Source of the DNA: CAZULF01 sp964621215
Lineage (GTDB): Bacteria > Pseudomonadota > Gammaproteobacteria > UBA1113
Direction: 5' to 3'
DNA: 16,037 nt
Assembly (NCBI GenBank): GCA_964621215.1
Contig: CAZULF010000046.1
Coordinates: 1-16,037, forward strand
The position numbers and the translations under genes are program-made. The notes under the pieces were generated by a model, which saw only the letters and a program-made list of their open reading frames with translations, searched no databases and was not told the origin of the DNA. This document shows positions 6,585 to 14,935 of the stretch, piece after piece (position 1 is the first letter of the stretch; every line of letters starts with the position of its first letter).

Positions 6585-7389
6585 TGCTGGTTTTTTCGCG
6601 GGTTCTGGCGTCAACTTGTTTCACAATCACAGCGCAATATAAGCTATGTGATCCATCTGCAGCGGGTAAACTACCTGAGACAACGACAGCGCCGGCAGGG
6701 ACACGGCCATAGTTGATTTCGCCAGTTTGGCGGTTATAAATACGTGTGCTGGAGCCGATGAATACGCCCATACCAATGACTGCACCTTCTTCTACAATCA
6801 CGCCTTCTACAATCTCGCTACGTGCGCCGATAAAGCAATTATCTTCGATAATCGTTGGCGCCGCTTGTAAGGGTTCTAATACACCACCAATGCCCGCACC
6901 GCCGGACAAATGTACATTCTTGCCGATTTGTGCACAGGAACCAATGGTCGCCCAGGTGTCGACTAATGTGCCACTGCCAACATGGGCGCCTATATTGATG
7001 TAAGAGGGCATTAAAATGCAATTGGGAGCGACGTATGCGCCTTTTCGCACTAACGCATGCGGTACAATGCGAGAGCCTTGCGCGATGAATTCTGCGCGAT
7101 CTAAACCAGCATATTTTAGCGGAACTTTATCATAAAACTGCGTGTAACCCGCATCGATGATTTGATTGTCGTGTGATCGGAAATACAATAGCACGGCTTT
7201 TTTTAACCATTCATGCACGTGCCAAGTGTGATTAATTTTTTCAGCAATACGAACTTTACCTTGATCCAGCAATTCAATCACCGTTGATACAGCTGCCTGT
7301 GTGGCATGATCAATATTGTGTGGCGTGATTTCACTGCGGCGTTCAAAAGCGATTTCGATTTGCTGTTTTAAGGTGTCGAGATTATCCAT
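6562..7389 (-). CDS. dapD: Tetrahydrodipicolinate N-succinyltransferase
   Basis: DapD transfers succinyl from succinyl-CoA to tetrahydrodipicolinate, a step of the succinylase route to meso-diaminopimelate and lysine, in the cytoplasm. The 275-aa length matches E. coli DapD (274 aa). The N-terminal helical domain (about 1-100) is followed by a left-handed beta-helix of hexapeptide repeats (about 105-235), with SYINIGAHVGSGTLVDTWATIGS and FIGARSEIVEG. Asp144 and Glu192 sit where the family's catalytic Asp and Glu are expected. AGGA lies 10 nt before the ATG. It lies downstream of the efflux operon in the same direction, with a hairpin repeat between. Its 3' end overlaps the kinase 3' end by 23 bp tail to tail. 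Confidence 0.96.
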   Translation of the reverse strand: MDNLDTLKQQIEIAFERRSEITPHNIDHATQAAVSTVIELLDQGKVRIAEKINHTWHVHEWLKKAVLLYFRSHDNQIIDAGYTQFYDKVPLKYAGLDRAEFIAQGSRIVPHALVRKGAYVAPNCILMPSYINIGAHVGSGTLVDTWATIGSCAQIGKNVHLSGGAGIGGVLEPLQAAPTIIEDNCFIGARSEIVEGVIVEEGAVIGMGVFIGSSTRIYNRQTGEINYGRVPAGAVVVSGSLPAADGSHSLYCAVIVKQVDARTREKTSINELLRM

Positions 7390-7416
7390 ACGATGTTAGT
7401 CCTATCATAAAACGGG

Positions 7417-7436
7417 ATGCCAGCCTTCGCTGGCAT
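7417..7436. repeat. Short hairpin repeat between the RND gene and dapD
   Basis: An 8-bp perfect stem, ATGCCAGC / GCTGGCAT, with a CTTC loop. The flanking GGGATGCCAGCC...TGGCATGACA form is a familiar scattered intergenic palindrome. On the minus strand it lies just after the RND stop and is followed within a few bases by TTTT. It may therefore act as a weak terminator or 3' processing signal that separates the pump mRNA from dapD. Confidence 0.6.
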
Positions 7437-7449
7437 GACAAATTGAAAG

Positions 7450-10400
7450 TTATTCTCCACGTCGGCGTTTAGCTTCTTCTTCACGTACTTCTTCAGAACG
7501 TTTGATAGCTGCGCTAATCTGGCGTTCAAGTTCAACATCATAAACCTTCACTTTAGCAAACAAGCTATAGAAGGTTGGTACGACAAATAAAGAAAACAGT
7601 GTACCAATCGTCATGCCACCAACGATAACCCAACCGATTGCGTTACGTGCTGCTGCACCAGCGCCAGTAGCTAATGCTAGCGGTAATGCGCCTAACACCA
7701 TCGCACCGGTGGTCATCAAAATAGGACGCAATCGCATGGATGCCGCTTCGATGGCTGCTTCGTGTTTCGACATACCTTTGTCCTGCATTTGATTGGCGAA
7801 TTCCACAATCAAAATACCGTGTTTAGCGATCAACCCAATCAAGGTAGTTAAACCAATCTTGGTATAGATGTTTAACGTGCCTCCCGTCAAATGAGTGGTA
7901 ATTAACGCGCCGGCCAAGGTTAATGGCGCAACGGCTAGAATAATGACTGGATCGCGGAAGCTTTCAAACTGCGCGGCTAGCAGCAAGAAGATAAAGATAA
8001 CAGCAAAGAACATCACTTGAGTGAATGCACTCGATGCTTCAATATACTGTCGTGCTTGTCCAGCGAAGTCATATTGTATATCAGGCATGTTTTGTGTCAC
8101 ATAATCCACCAAGAATTTAAGTGATGGGCCCAACGGATAATTCGGCGCGTTATTTACCAGCAATTGCGCTGACGGTAATTGTTGGAAGTGGTTAATACTT
8201 AATGGTTCCACATCTTCACTGACGGTCACTACCGTTGATAATGGAATGAGTTTTCCACCTTGGCTACGCACATAAATTTGATCGATACTATTAGGATTAG
8301 CCGCAAAATCAAAGTTGGCGGTATATTCCGGTACCACGTAATAACTGCGATCTGCCATCGAAAACTGTACGTTTTGCGGTTGCCCAAACATAGCAGCCAA
8401 CGAGTTGGTAATATCGGAAACCATAATACCCAAATCACCCGCTTTATTTCGATCGATCACTAGTTTTACTCGTGGTCGATCATAGTGATAATCGGTACTC
8501 ACATTTAAAAATCCCGGATTTTGGCTGGCAGCTTGCATTAATTGCTGAATCGCGGGTAACAGTCTATCGCTATCTAAGGATTTCAATACAAACTCAATTG
8601 GAATAAAACCACCCGATGTTGGAAGAGGTTGTGGTTGAATGGGGAACACTGGCAGACCGGGAATCGCCCACAGTTTAGGTAATAAGGATTGCTGAATTTG
8701 TGTGGCTGAACGATCGCGTTCATCCCAATTGACTAAATTCAAAATCGATATCGCTTGAGAAGGCGTATTACCAAAACCATTAATAATCAGTGCATGCGAT
8801 TTTTCAGGCACAGAGTTAAAGATCGGGATCATCATATCGCTGTAATGTTGAGTATATAATATATTCGCGGAAGAGGGACCTTGTGCCCACCCGAAGATAA
8901 CGCCTTGATCTTCATTGGGCGCCAATTCTTCTTGGGTATTATAAAATAAGTAAATACAGGTCAAATATAAAATGGCAGCACCGCCGACTATCCACCAGCG
9001 ATATTGCATGGCGTGACGGAGCAAGGTTTTGTAACGAGTGATGATACCGGCAAAGACATGGTCAATTTTGTGAGTAAAACTGTTGGGATTGTCATCGTAT
9101 TTCAAAATACGCGAACACATCATGGGTGAGAGTGTTAAAGCAATAAAACCAGAAACGATCACTGCGCCTGCCAAGGTAAAGGCGAACTCAGTGAATAAAA
9201 TACCGGTTAAGCCGCCAGTGAAACCTAATGGTGCATACACAGCGGCTAATGTTAGCGTCATCGCCACAATCGCGAAGCCAATTTCACGAGCACCGACAAT
9301 TGAAGCGGGAATCGGTTGTAAACCTTCTTCTAGATGTCTATAAATATTTTCCAATACCACAATCGCATCATCTACCACTAATCCAATGGCAATAACCCAC
9401 GCTAATAAAGAAATAGTATCAATGGTGTAATTCAAGGCTAGCATGATGCCGCACACGCCGATGATCGATACCGGAATGGTGACGATAGGAATAAATACCG
9501 AACGAATAGAACCTAAAAACATGAAGATAACGATGATAACGAAAATAGACGCTTCGATCATCGTTTTATACACTTCTTCAATCGAAGCAGAAATAAAAAT
9601 GGACGAATCATAGGCTATTTCAAGTGAAAGCCCCTTTGGCAATGATTTTTCAATACCGGGTAACACTTTGCGAACTTCATCTGAAACTTGCAGCGGGTTA
9701 GCATCAGAAGTAGGAATAATTCCGATTACAGTTGTTTGATGACCATCAACTAGTGCGGATGTATTGTAATTAATCGATCCTAACATAGCATTACCGACAT
9801 CTTTTAAACGTACAATATTGCCATTATTAGATCGAATCACCATGTTATTGAATTCTTCGGCTGTTTTCATATCCGAGTTGATGGTGATATCAAATTGCTG
9901 ATATTTGTTGTAAACAGTTCCAACCGGTGCTTGCAAATTTTGTTGACGTAATACGGCATTGACATCAGCGGGAGTTAGGTTATATGCCGCTAACTTTATG
10001 GGATCAAGATTCAAGCGCATAGCGTATTGGCGTTCACCATAAATAGTGACTTGACTCACACCATCCATGCTGCCTAATACGGGCTGTATAGCGCGAATAA
10101 TATAATCGGTTACCGCTGAAGGACTTAACTCATCGCTATTAAAAGCAATGTAAAGCACAGGTTGCGCATTAGGATCATTTTTAGTAATAACTGGATTTTG
10201 TACTTCTTTCGGCAACTGCCACATGGTGGATTGTACTTCGTTGGCGATGTCAGTGATTGCAGTTTCAATCGGATAACCTAACATCAAATTTACAACGATA
10301 TTACTAGCGTTTTGTACGCTAGTGGAGGTCATATAATCAATGCCTTCCACGCTACCGATATTGCTTTCTAATGGAGTAGTGACGAATCCCGCCATCAAGC

Positions 10401-10569
10401 TACCGCTAGCGCCAGGATAGGTTGTTTGCACCTGAACTACGGAGGTTGAGATCAGTGGAAATTGTCGCACAGGCATTTTAATAAAAGCAGCAATACCACT
10501 GACTATTAGCATCAGGCTGAGCGCCATAGCGAATACAGGGCGACGGATAAAAATATCGGTAAAATTCAT
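7450..10569 (-). CDS. RND (HAE-1) multidrug efflux permease
   Basis: This inner-membrane proton/drug antiporter is of the AcrB/MexF superfamily and is 1039 aa long, normal for the family. It has the usual duplicated layout: a TM1 segment near residues 11-30, a periplasmic porter loop, TM2-6 (about 335-485), TM7 (about 523-542), a second periplasmic loop, and TM8-12 (about 850-1005). The proton-relay residues are present: Asp400-Asp401 in GLVVDDA (TM4) and Lys916 in LIAKHG (TM10). The short charged C-terminus (REEEAKRRRGE) is cytoplasmic. It follows the membrane fusion protein gene by 54 bp and both run in the same direction, so the two form an operon. No outer-membrane channel gene is in the window, so it probably uses a TolC encoded elsewhere. 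Substrates cannot be inferred. Confidence 0.95.
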   Translation of the reverse strand: MNFTDIFIRRPVFAMALSLMLIVSGIAAFIKMPVRQFPLISTSVVQVQTTYPGASGSLMAGFVTTPLESNIGSVEGIDYMTSTSVQNASNIVVNLMLGYPIETAITDIANEVQSTMWQLPKEVQNPVITKNDPNAQPVLYIAFNSDELSPSAVTDYIIRAIQPVLGSMDGVSQVTIYGERQYAMRLNLDPIKLAAYNLTPADVNAVLRQQNLQAPVGTVYNKYQQFDITINSDMKTAEEFNNMVIRSNNGNIVRLKDVGNAMLGSINYNTSALVDGHQTTVIGIIPTSDANPLQVSDEVRKVLPGIEKSLPKGLSLEIAYDSSIFISASIEEVYKTMIEASIFVIIVIFMFLGSIRSVFIPIVTIPVSIIGVCGIMLALNYTIDTISLLAWVIAIGLVVDDAIVVLENIYRHLEEGLQPIPASIVGAREIGFAIVAMTLTLAAVYAPLGFTGGLTGILFTEFAFTLAGAVIVSGFIALTLSPMMCSRILKYDDNPNSFTHKIDHVFAGIITRYKTLLRHAMQYRWWIVGGAAILYLTCIYLFYNTQEELAPNEDQGVIFGWAQGPSSANILYTQHYSDMMIPIFNSVPEKSHALIINGFGNTPSQAISILNLVNWDERDRSATQIQQSLLPKLWAIPGLPVFPIQPQPLPTSGGFIPIEFVLKSLDSDRLLPAIQQLMQAASQNPGFLNVSTDYHYDRPRVKLVIDRNKAGDLGIMVSDITNSLAAMFGQPQNVQFSMADRSYYVVPEYTANFDFAANPNSIDQIYVRSQGGKLIPLSTVVTVSEDVEPLSINHFQQLPSAQLLVNNAPNYPLGPSLKFLVDYVTQNMPDIQYDFAGQARQYIEASSAFTQVMFFAVIFIFLLLAAQFESFRDPVIILAVAPLTLAGALITTHLTGGTLNIYTKIGLTTLIGLIAKHGILIVEFANQMQDKGMSKHEAAIEAASMRLRPILMTTGAMVLGALPLALATGAGAAARNAIGWVIVGGMTIGTLFSLFVVPTFYSLFAKVKVYDVELERQISAAIKRSEEVREEEAKRRRGE

Positions 10570-10623
10570 TTTAATAAGTTCCTGATTCGACGGATGATTA
10601 CAACGTAAAGATAAAACACCGGT

Positions 10624-11961
10624 CTATTTTACACTCGTATGGGTTTGTTTCGTGTTCGTTTTTTTCGTTGCATTAGCTGCAGGAGCTTGAGTAACTGGAG
10701 CCGTTGTTTTGGGCGTATTTGTCGGCTGAGTTGATTTCAAATTGCTAGGTGCGCTAATGCTGGGTATAAGGGAGTTTTTATTGCTGTTACCGTTCGCTTT
10801 GGGCAAGGGTGTCACAGTTTCTTTTTCAGGTGAGGTAGAGGTTTCTGTGTCTGGTGAAGTAATCACTTTCTCCTGTGGAGCTTTTTGTGGTGGATAGGTT
10901 TTAGTGGGCGCAGCGATTACCGCTGAGCCATCAAATACCTTAACTTGTCCGGCTGTAATAACAACATCACCCGCGTTTAATCCGGATTTAATTTCTATCA
11001 TATCACCGAGACGCTCACCCACAGTGACTTGGGTTTTCACAGCTTTATTATCGACGACCTTATACACGTATTGACCCATCGGGCTATATAATGCAGCGGT
11101 TTGGGGTACAGCGACGACAGGATGAGCCGCCCCGACGAACATCGTTACACTCACGTAGGTTCCTGGAATCAGACTATCATCAGGATTAGGAATTTTTGCC
11201 CACATGGAGTAGCTGCGAGTATCCAATTCCACCGCCGAGTTAAAAGCGTAAACAGTGCCTTTATAAACGGTATTTGGCATAGAACTCGCGGTAATTAACG
11301 CTTTATCGCCTATTTTTAGTTTATTAATAGCATTATCAGGTACGCTATATTGCACTCGCAACGGATTCATTTGTTGTAAATTAACCAGATCCGTGCCAGC
11401 GGTGACATAATCACCAACATCCACTTGTTTCAAACCGATGCGTCCTGAGAAGGGGGCAACGATATTATGTTGTGCTAGATTGGCTTTGGTTTGTTCCAGT
11501 GTTGCTTGGGCTTCTTGCAAAGCAGAAGTATATTGATCGAGATTTTCTTTCGATACGACGTGTTTTTCATATAAAGCGATGGCTCGGTCATAATTTACCT
11601 GTGCTAAATCCAGAGCCGCTTGGTTGTTTTTCAATTGAGCTTCGAGGATATCAGGGTAGATTTGGAAAAGTGGGTCACCTTTTTTAACATCGGTGCCGGA
11701 AACAAAGTAGATATGCGTGATTCGACCACTAACTTCGGGCTTAATCATTACCCCTTGGATAGCCGAAATAGTACCGGTAGAATGAATCTGTTCTTGCCAT
11801 TGTTGCAGCTCGGCTTTCGCCACTTCCACCGGGGCGGGCGGCATGCCTCTATGGCCACCTTTACCGAAGAAATATCCATAAATAGACATACCAATATAAT
11901 AAAGGACCAGTAAAATGACTGCGAGGATAGCAATATTAATGACTGTACGGCGTCGGGACAT
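10624..11961 (-). CDS. RND efflux membrane fusion (periplasmic adaptor) protein
   Basis: This adaptor joins the inner-membrane RND pump to an outer-membrane channel. It is 445 aa long. One N-terminal membrane anchor (about 7-27) follows a basic MSRRR start; no lipobox is seen. A split lipoyl domain lies at about 68-100 and 166-195, an alpha-helical hairpin at about 104-164, and beta-barrel and membrane-proximal domains at about 196-345. Residues from about 352 to the end form a low-complexity tail rich in Pro, Thr, Ser, Asn and Lys. That tail is longer than in typical adaptors of about 370-390 aa, and its role is unknown. The gene is first in the operon with the RND permease and has dyad sequences upstream that may be operators. 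No regulator gene is adjacent. Confidence 0.92.
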   Translation of the reverse strand: MSRRRTVINIAILAVILLVLYYIGMSIYGYFFGKGGHRGMPPAPVEVAKAELQQWQEQIHSTGTISAIQGVMIKPEVSGRITHIYFVSGTDVKKGDPLFQIYPDILEAQLKNNQAALDLAQVNYDRAIALYEKHVVSKENLDQYTSALQEAQATLEQTKANLAQHNIVAPFSGRIGLKQVDVGDYVTAGTDLVNLQQMNPLRVQYSVPDNAINKLKIGDKALITASSMPNTVYKGTVYAFNSAVELDTRSYSMWAKIPNPDDSLIPGTYVSVTMFVGAAHPVVAVPQTAALYSPMGQYVYKVVDNKAVKTQVTVGERLGDMIEIKSGLNAGDVVITAGQVKVFDGSAVIAAPTKTYPPQKAPQEKVITSPDTETSTSPEKETVTPLPKANGNSNKNSLIPSISAPSNLKSTQPTNTPKTTAPVTQAPAANATKKTNTKQTHTSVK

Positions 11962-11980
11962 CTTTTACTCACTTATATGC

Positions 11981-12029
11981 TTGAAATGCTTCAAAACCCA
12001 TGACCCCAAATGCTGTCAATTAAATGACA
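11981..12029 (-). promoter_or_regulatory. Dyad operators upstream of the efflux operon
   Basis: Two inverted repeats precede the adaptor gene: TTGAA-ATGC-TTCAA at 11981-11994 and TGTCAATTAAATGACA at 12014-12029 (one mismatched pair). The second overlaps a further TGAC-AATAA-GTCA dyad ending at 12037. On the minus strand a TTGACT at about 12033-12038 could be a -35 box, but I see no convincing -10. The sites look like binding sites for a dimeric repressor of the type that controls efflux pumps. The assignment is inference. Confidence 0.4.
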
Positions 12030-12072
12030 ATAAGTCAAGAGGTAAATATGTAACGTTTAACCGAATATCTTT

Positions 12073-12150
12073 GTAGCCTGGATGGAGCGAAGCGGAATCC
12101 GGGTTCCCTATTCGAGAAACCCGGATTCCGCTTCGCTCCATCCAGGCTAC
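12073..12150. repeat. Inverted dyad of the GTAGCCTGGATG repeat, copy 1
   Basis: Two 33-nt arms (12073-12105 and 12118-12150) are perfect reverse complements around a 12-nt loop. Both arms carry the GATGGAGCG variant. It sits between the efflux operon promoter and the rpsB promoter. No T-run follows on either strand, so it is a repeat element rather than a clear terminator. Confidence 0.85.
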
Positions 12151-12157
12151 GGTTTTA

Positions 12158-12192
12158 TTGCTGATTCCCTAATTATGTGGTATAAAGGCGCC
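12158..12192 (+). promoter_or_regulatory. rpsB-tsf promoter with GC-rich discriminator
   Basis: TTGCTG (12158-12163), a 17-nt spacer and TATAAA (12181-12186) form a good sigma-70 promoter. The bases after the -10 box are GGCGCC (12187-12192). Such a discriminator is characteristic of stringently controlled ribosomal promoters. The predicted start near 12193 gives a leader of about 130 nt. Confidence 0.75.
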
Positions 12193-12242
12193 TGCTAGAC
12201 GAAAGTTAGCGTAAATAACACACACCTGTCGACACAGTACTT

Positions 12243-12314
12243 AGGGTGCTGGGTGGCTACCTCAGTAGTTATCTGGTTAAGTGCTGGGACAGATGGAAGC
12301 ACAACCCTTAGGAG
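12243..12314 (+). ncRNA. S2 (t44-type) ribosomal leader of rpsB
   Basis: The leader before rpsB can fold with a closing pairing AGGGT (12243-12247) / ACCCT (12304-12308) next to the Shine-Dalgarno AGGAG (12310-12314). Inside lies a GTGCT (12281-12285) / AGCAC (12298-12302) hairpin with a GGGACAGATGGA loop. Gammaproteobacterial rpsB genes carry a conserved structured leader here (t44, RF00127), thought to let S2 control its own operon. Folding was done by eye. Confidence 0.6.
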
Positions 12315-12321
12315 TTTTATA

Positions 12322-13146
12322 ATGCAAATTAGCATGCGAGATATGTTACAAGCGGGTGTTCACTACGGACACCAAACCCGTTACTGGAACCCACAAATGG
12401 CGCCTTATCTTTATGGCGTTAGCAACAACATTCACATCATTAACCTTGAAAAAACTCAGCCTTTGTTTGACGAAGCCTTGAATTTCATCGGCCGTGTTGC
12501 TGCAGATAAGGGCAAAATCCTGTTTGTTGGCACTAAGTTTTCTGCCCGCGACATCGTGAAAGAAGAAGCGATTCGTTGTGGCATGCCTTATGTAAATAAC
12601 CGTTGGTTAGGCGGTATGTTGACTAACTGGCGTACGATTCGCCAAGCGATCAAACGTTTGTTTGAGCTGGAAAAATTAGAACAAGATGGCACGATTGAAT
12701 TATTGAAGAAAAAAGAAGCCTTAATGCTGGCGCGTGAAAAAGCTAAGCTGGAATTAAGCATTGGCGGTATTAAGCACATGGGTGGCTTGCCTGATGCGAT
12801 ATTTGTTATCGATGTTGGTCACGAAGATATCGCTATTAAAGAAGCTAACCGCCTAGGTATTCCTGTTATTGGTGTTGTCGATAGCAATAATACCCCAGCT
12901 GGCGTGGACTACATGATTCCTGGTAATGACGATGCGATGCGTGCTATTCGCCTGTATTGCCGTACTGTTGCGGATACTATCCTTGAAGCAAGGGAAGCTA
13001 TTGCTGCATCTTTACCCGCGGCAGAGGCGGCAGCCGAAGCTGTTACCGTAAAAGTCGTGGCAGCTAAAGCGCCTAAAGCAGCAAAGGCACCTAAAGCTAA
13101 GGCTTCTGAAGCATCAGAAGAACCTAAAGAATCACCAGCCGAGTAA
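12322..13146 (+). CDS. rpsB: 30S ribosomal protein uS2
   Basis: uS2 is a small-subunit ribosomal protein needed for assembly and for uS1 binding. The frame is open from 12253, but the start is the ATG at 12322: AGGAG lies 7 nt upstream and the product begins MQISMRDMLQAGVHYGHQTRYWNPQM, the conserved S2 N-terminus. This gives 274 aa. The family core runs to about residue 235 (NRWLGGMLTNWRTIR and DAIFVIDVGHEDIAIKEANRLGIPVIGVVDSN are evident). An Ala/Lys/Pro/Glu-rich tail of about 39 residues follows, longer than in E. coli S2 (241 aa), and is likely disordered. tsf follows after 18 bp in the same operon. Confidence 0.97.
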   Translation: MQISMRDMLQAGVHYGHQTRYWNPQMAPYLYGVSNNIHIINLEKTQPLFDEALNFIGRVAADKGKILFVGTKFSARDIVKEEAIRCGMPYVNNRWLGGMLTNWRTIRQAIKRLFELEKLEQDGTIELLKKKEALMLAREKAKLELSIGGIKHMGGLPDAIFVIDVGHEDIAIKEANRLGIPVIGVVDSNNTPAGVDYMIPGNDDAMRAIRLYCRTVADTILEAREAIAASLPAAEAAAEAVTVKVVAAKAPKAAKAPKAKASEASEEPKESPAE

Positions 13147-13164
13147 TGTGAGGATAATCTTATT

Positions 13165-14064
13165 ATGTCAGACACCCCAGTAGTTATTAGTGCTTCCTTA
13201 GTCAGTGAGTTGCGCGCGCGTACCGGTGCAGCAATGATGGATTGTAAGAAATTCTTACAATTGACTGGCGGGGATATTGAGAAAGCCATTGAAGAAATGC
13301 GTAAATCCGGCGCGGCGAAAGCAGCCAAAAAAGAAGGTCGTATTACTGCCGAAGGTATTATCGCCGTTGCAACGTCCGCCAATGGCAAAGCTACGGCGAT
13401 TGTTGAAGTTAACTGTGAAACGGATTTTGTTGCTCGTGGCGACGATTTCCAAGGTTTTGCCAAACAGGTGGCAACACGTGCGATGGAAACCAAAACACAC
13501 ACAGCGGAAGCGCTTTCTGCCGTCACCTTCAAAGAAGGTCAAGCTGAAACCATCGAACACGCTCGTCAAGAGCTGATTGCTAAGATCGGTGAAAATATCA
13601 CCATACGTCGAGTGACTTATCTAGAAACCGATCATATGGTGGCTAGCTATCTTCACGGTGGCCGTATTGGTGTGATTGTTGAATTACAAGGCGGAGATAT
13701 TGATTTAGGCAAAGATATTGCCATGCAAATCGCTGCTAGCAAGCCACAAGTGGTCAACCCTGAACAAGTGGGTGCTGATCTGATTGAAAAAGAACGGGAA
13801 ATTTTCACAGCCCAAGCGGCAGAAAGTGGTAAGCCAAAAGATATTATTGAAAAAATGGTTAATGGCCGTATCAGCAAATTCTTGGATGAAGTTAGCTTAG
13901 TAGGGCAACCATTTGTAAAAGATCCTGATGTCAAAGTTGGCGCAGTGTTGAAAAAAGCCAATGCTAATGTCATTCAATTTATTCGATTTGAAGTCGGTGA
14001 AGGCATCGAAAAGAAAACGGATAATTTCGTAGCTGAAGTATTAGCTCAAGCGCGCGGGAATTAA
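13165..14064 (+). CDS. tsf: Translation elongation factor Ts
   Basis: EF-Ts is the guanine nucleotide exchange factor that regenerates EF-Tu-GTP. The 299-aa protein has the N-terminal UBA-like domain (about 10-55, ELRARTGAAMMDCKKFL), the core TDFVAR motif at 86-91 that contacts EF-Tu, and a C-terminal helical module (DIIEKMVNGRISKFLDEVSLVGQPFVKD). Length is typical (E. coli 283 aa). GTGAGGA precedes the ATG. It is cotranscribed with rpsB. Two dozen or so other frames crossing it on either strand are shadows. Confidence 0.97.
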   Translation: MSDTPVVISASLVSELRARTGAAMMDCKKFLQLTGGDIEKAIEEMRKSGAAKAAKKEGRITAEGIIAVATSANGKATAIVEVNCETDFVARGDDFQGFAKQVATRAMETKTHTAEALSAVTFKEGQAETIEHARQELIAKIGENITIRRVTYLETDHMVASYLHGGRIGVIVELQGGDIDLGKDIAMQIAASKPQVVNPEQVGADLIEKEREIFTAQAAESGKPKDIIEKMVNGRISKFLDEVSLVGQPFVKDPDVKVGAVLKKANANVIQFIRFEVGEGIEKKTDNFVAEVLAQARGN

Positions 14065-14073
14065 AATAGCAAA

Positions 14074-14151
14074 GTAGCCTGGATGTAGCGAAGCGGAATC
14101 CGGGATTCTCGAAAAGAAAACCCGGATTCCGCTTCGCTACATCCAGGCTAC
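14074..14151. repeat. Inverted dyad of the GTAGCCTGGATG repeat, copy 2
   Basis: Two 31-nt arms (14074-14104 and 14121-14151) are perfect reverse complements around a 16-nt A-rich loop. Both arms carry the GATGTAGCG variant, unlike copy 1. It fills the tsf-pyrH gap. In an mRNA it would form a very stable hairpin at the tsf 3' end, but no T-run follows. Confidence 0.85.
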
Positions 14152-14200
14152 GTTAGGATCTAATTGCAGGGAAACCAACAACCACGAATGGAACTACCCA

Positions 14201-14923
14201 ATGTTTAAACACGATAAACTAGTCTACAAACGAATCCTCCTAAAAATGAGCGGTGAAGCACTGATGGGCGATAGTCATTTTGGCATTGCACCACAAGTTT
14301 TACGTCGTATTGTGGTTGAATTGACCGAACTAGTGACTGCCGGTGTGCAAGTAGGATTAGTGATAGGCGGCGGTAATCTATTTCGTGGTGCAGCGTTATC
14401 CGAGGAAGGGTTAGGGCGTGTGACCGGCGATTATATGGGTATGCTGGCTACAGTCATGAATGCCTTAGCCGTGCGCGACGTTTTGGAAAGCGCGTCGATT
14501 CAAACACGAATTATGTCTGCCATTCCCATGTTGGGCGTGGTGGATCCCTATGACCGTCGTAAAGCGGTTTATAATCTTGAGCAAGGCCGTTTAGTTATTT
14601 TCGCAGCAGGAACAGGCAATCCATTTTTTACTACCGATTCAGCTGCAAGTTTGCGCGCGATTGAAATCGACGCGGATATTTTATTAAAAGCTACCAAAGT
14701 CGATGGTGTGTATTCAGCGGATCCCATGAAAAATGCGGAAGCCGTACGTTATGATCAATTAACCTATAATCAAGTGCTGGAACGGCAATTAGCCGTGATG
14801 GATTCTACTGCCATTTGTTTATGTCGAGATCACAACATGCCATTGCGGGTATTTAATTTGAATAAACCTCATGCTGTAAGAAATATTGTATTTGGAGAGC
14901 ATGAAGGAACATTAATCAATTAA
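14201..14923 (+). CDS. pyrH: UMP kinase
   Basis: PyrH is the bacterial hexameric UMP kinase of the amino acid kinase family, phosphorylating UMP to UDP in the cytoplasm. The 240-aa length equals the family norm (E. coli 241). Visible motifs are LLKMSGEAL at 13-21, GGGNLFRG at 56-63 and GTGNPFFTTDSAA at 137-149 (ATP/UMP site). The ATG at 14201 has only a weak purine stretch (GGAA) upstream, and no better in-frame start lies before the first conserved motif. It is 12 bp from frr, so the two are cotranscribed. Whether rpsB-tsf transcripts read through the hairpin repeat into pyrH is open. Confidence 0.96.
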   Translation: MFKHDKLVYKRILLKMSGEALMGDSHFGIAPQVLRRIVVELTELVTAGVQVGLVIGGGNLFRGAALSEEGLGRVTGDYMGMLATVMNALAVRDVLESASIQTRIMSAIPMLGVVDPYDRRKAVYNLEQGRLVIFAAGTGNPFFTTDSAASLRAIEIDADILLKATKVDGVYSADPMKNAEAVRYDQLTYNQVLERQLAVMDSTAICLCRDHNMPLRVFNLNKPHAVRNIVFGEHEGTLIN

Positions 14924-14935
14924 TGGGGAATAACC

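Noticed and set aside
8260..9343. Plus-strand frames inside the RND gene
   Set aside because: They are antisense to a complete, well-conserved pump gene and have no ribosome binding sites.
12073..12150. Rho-independent terminator for the efflux or rpsB side
   Set aside because: The stem is strong but has no T-run on either strand, and the same unit recurs elsewhere as a repeat.
12253..12321. Upstream extension of rpsB by 23 residues
   Set aside because: The extension covers the structured leader and resembles no S2 sequence; AGGAG lies 7 nt before the ATG at 12322.
12909..13569. Long antisense frames across rpsB and tsf (207 and 104 codons)
   Set aside because: They are shadows of highly conserved genes with biased codons; the products are low-complexity and have no start signals.
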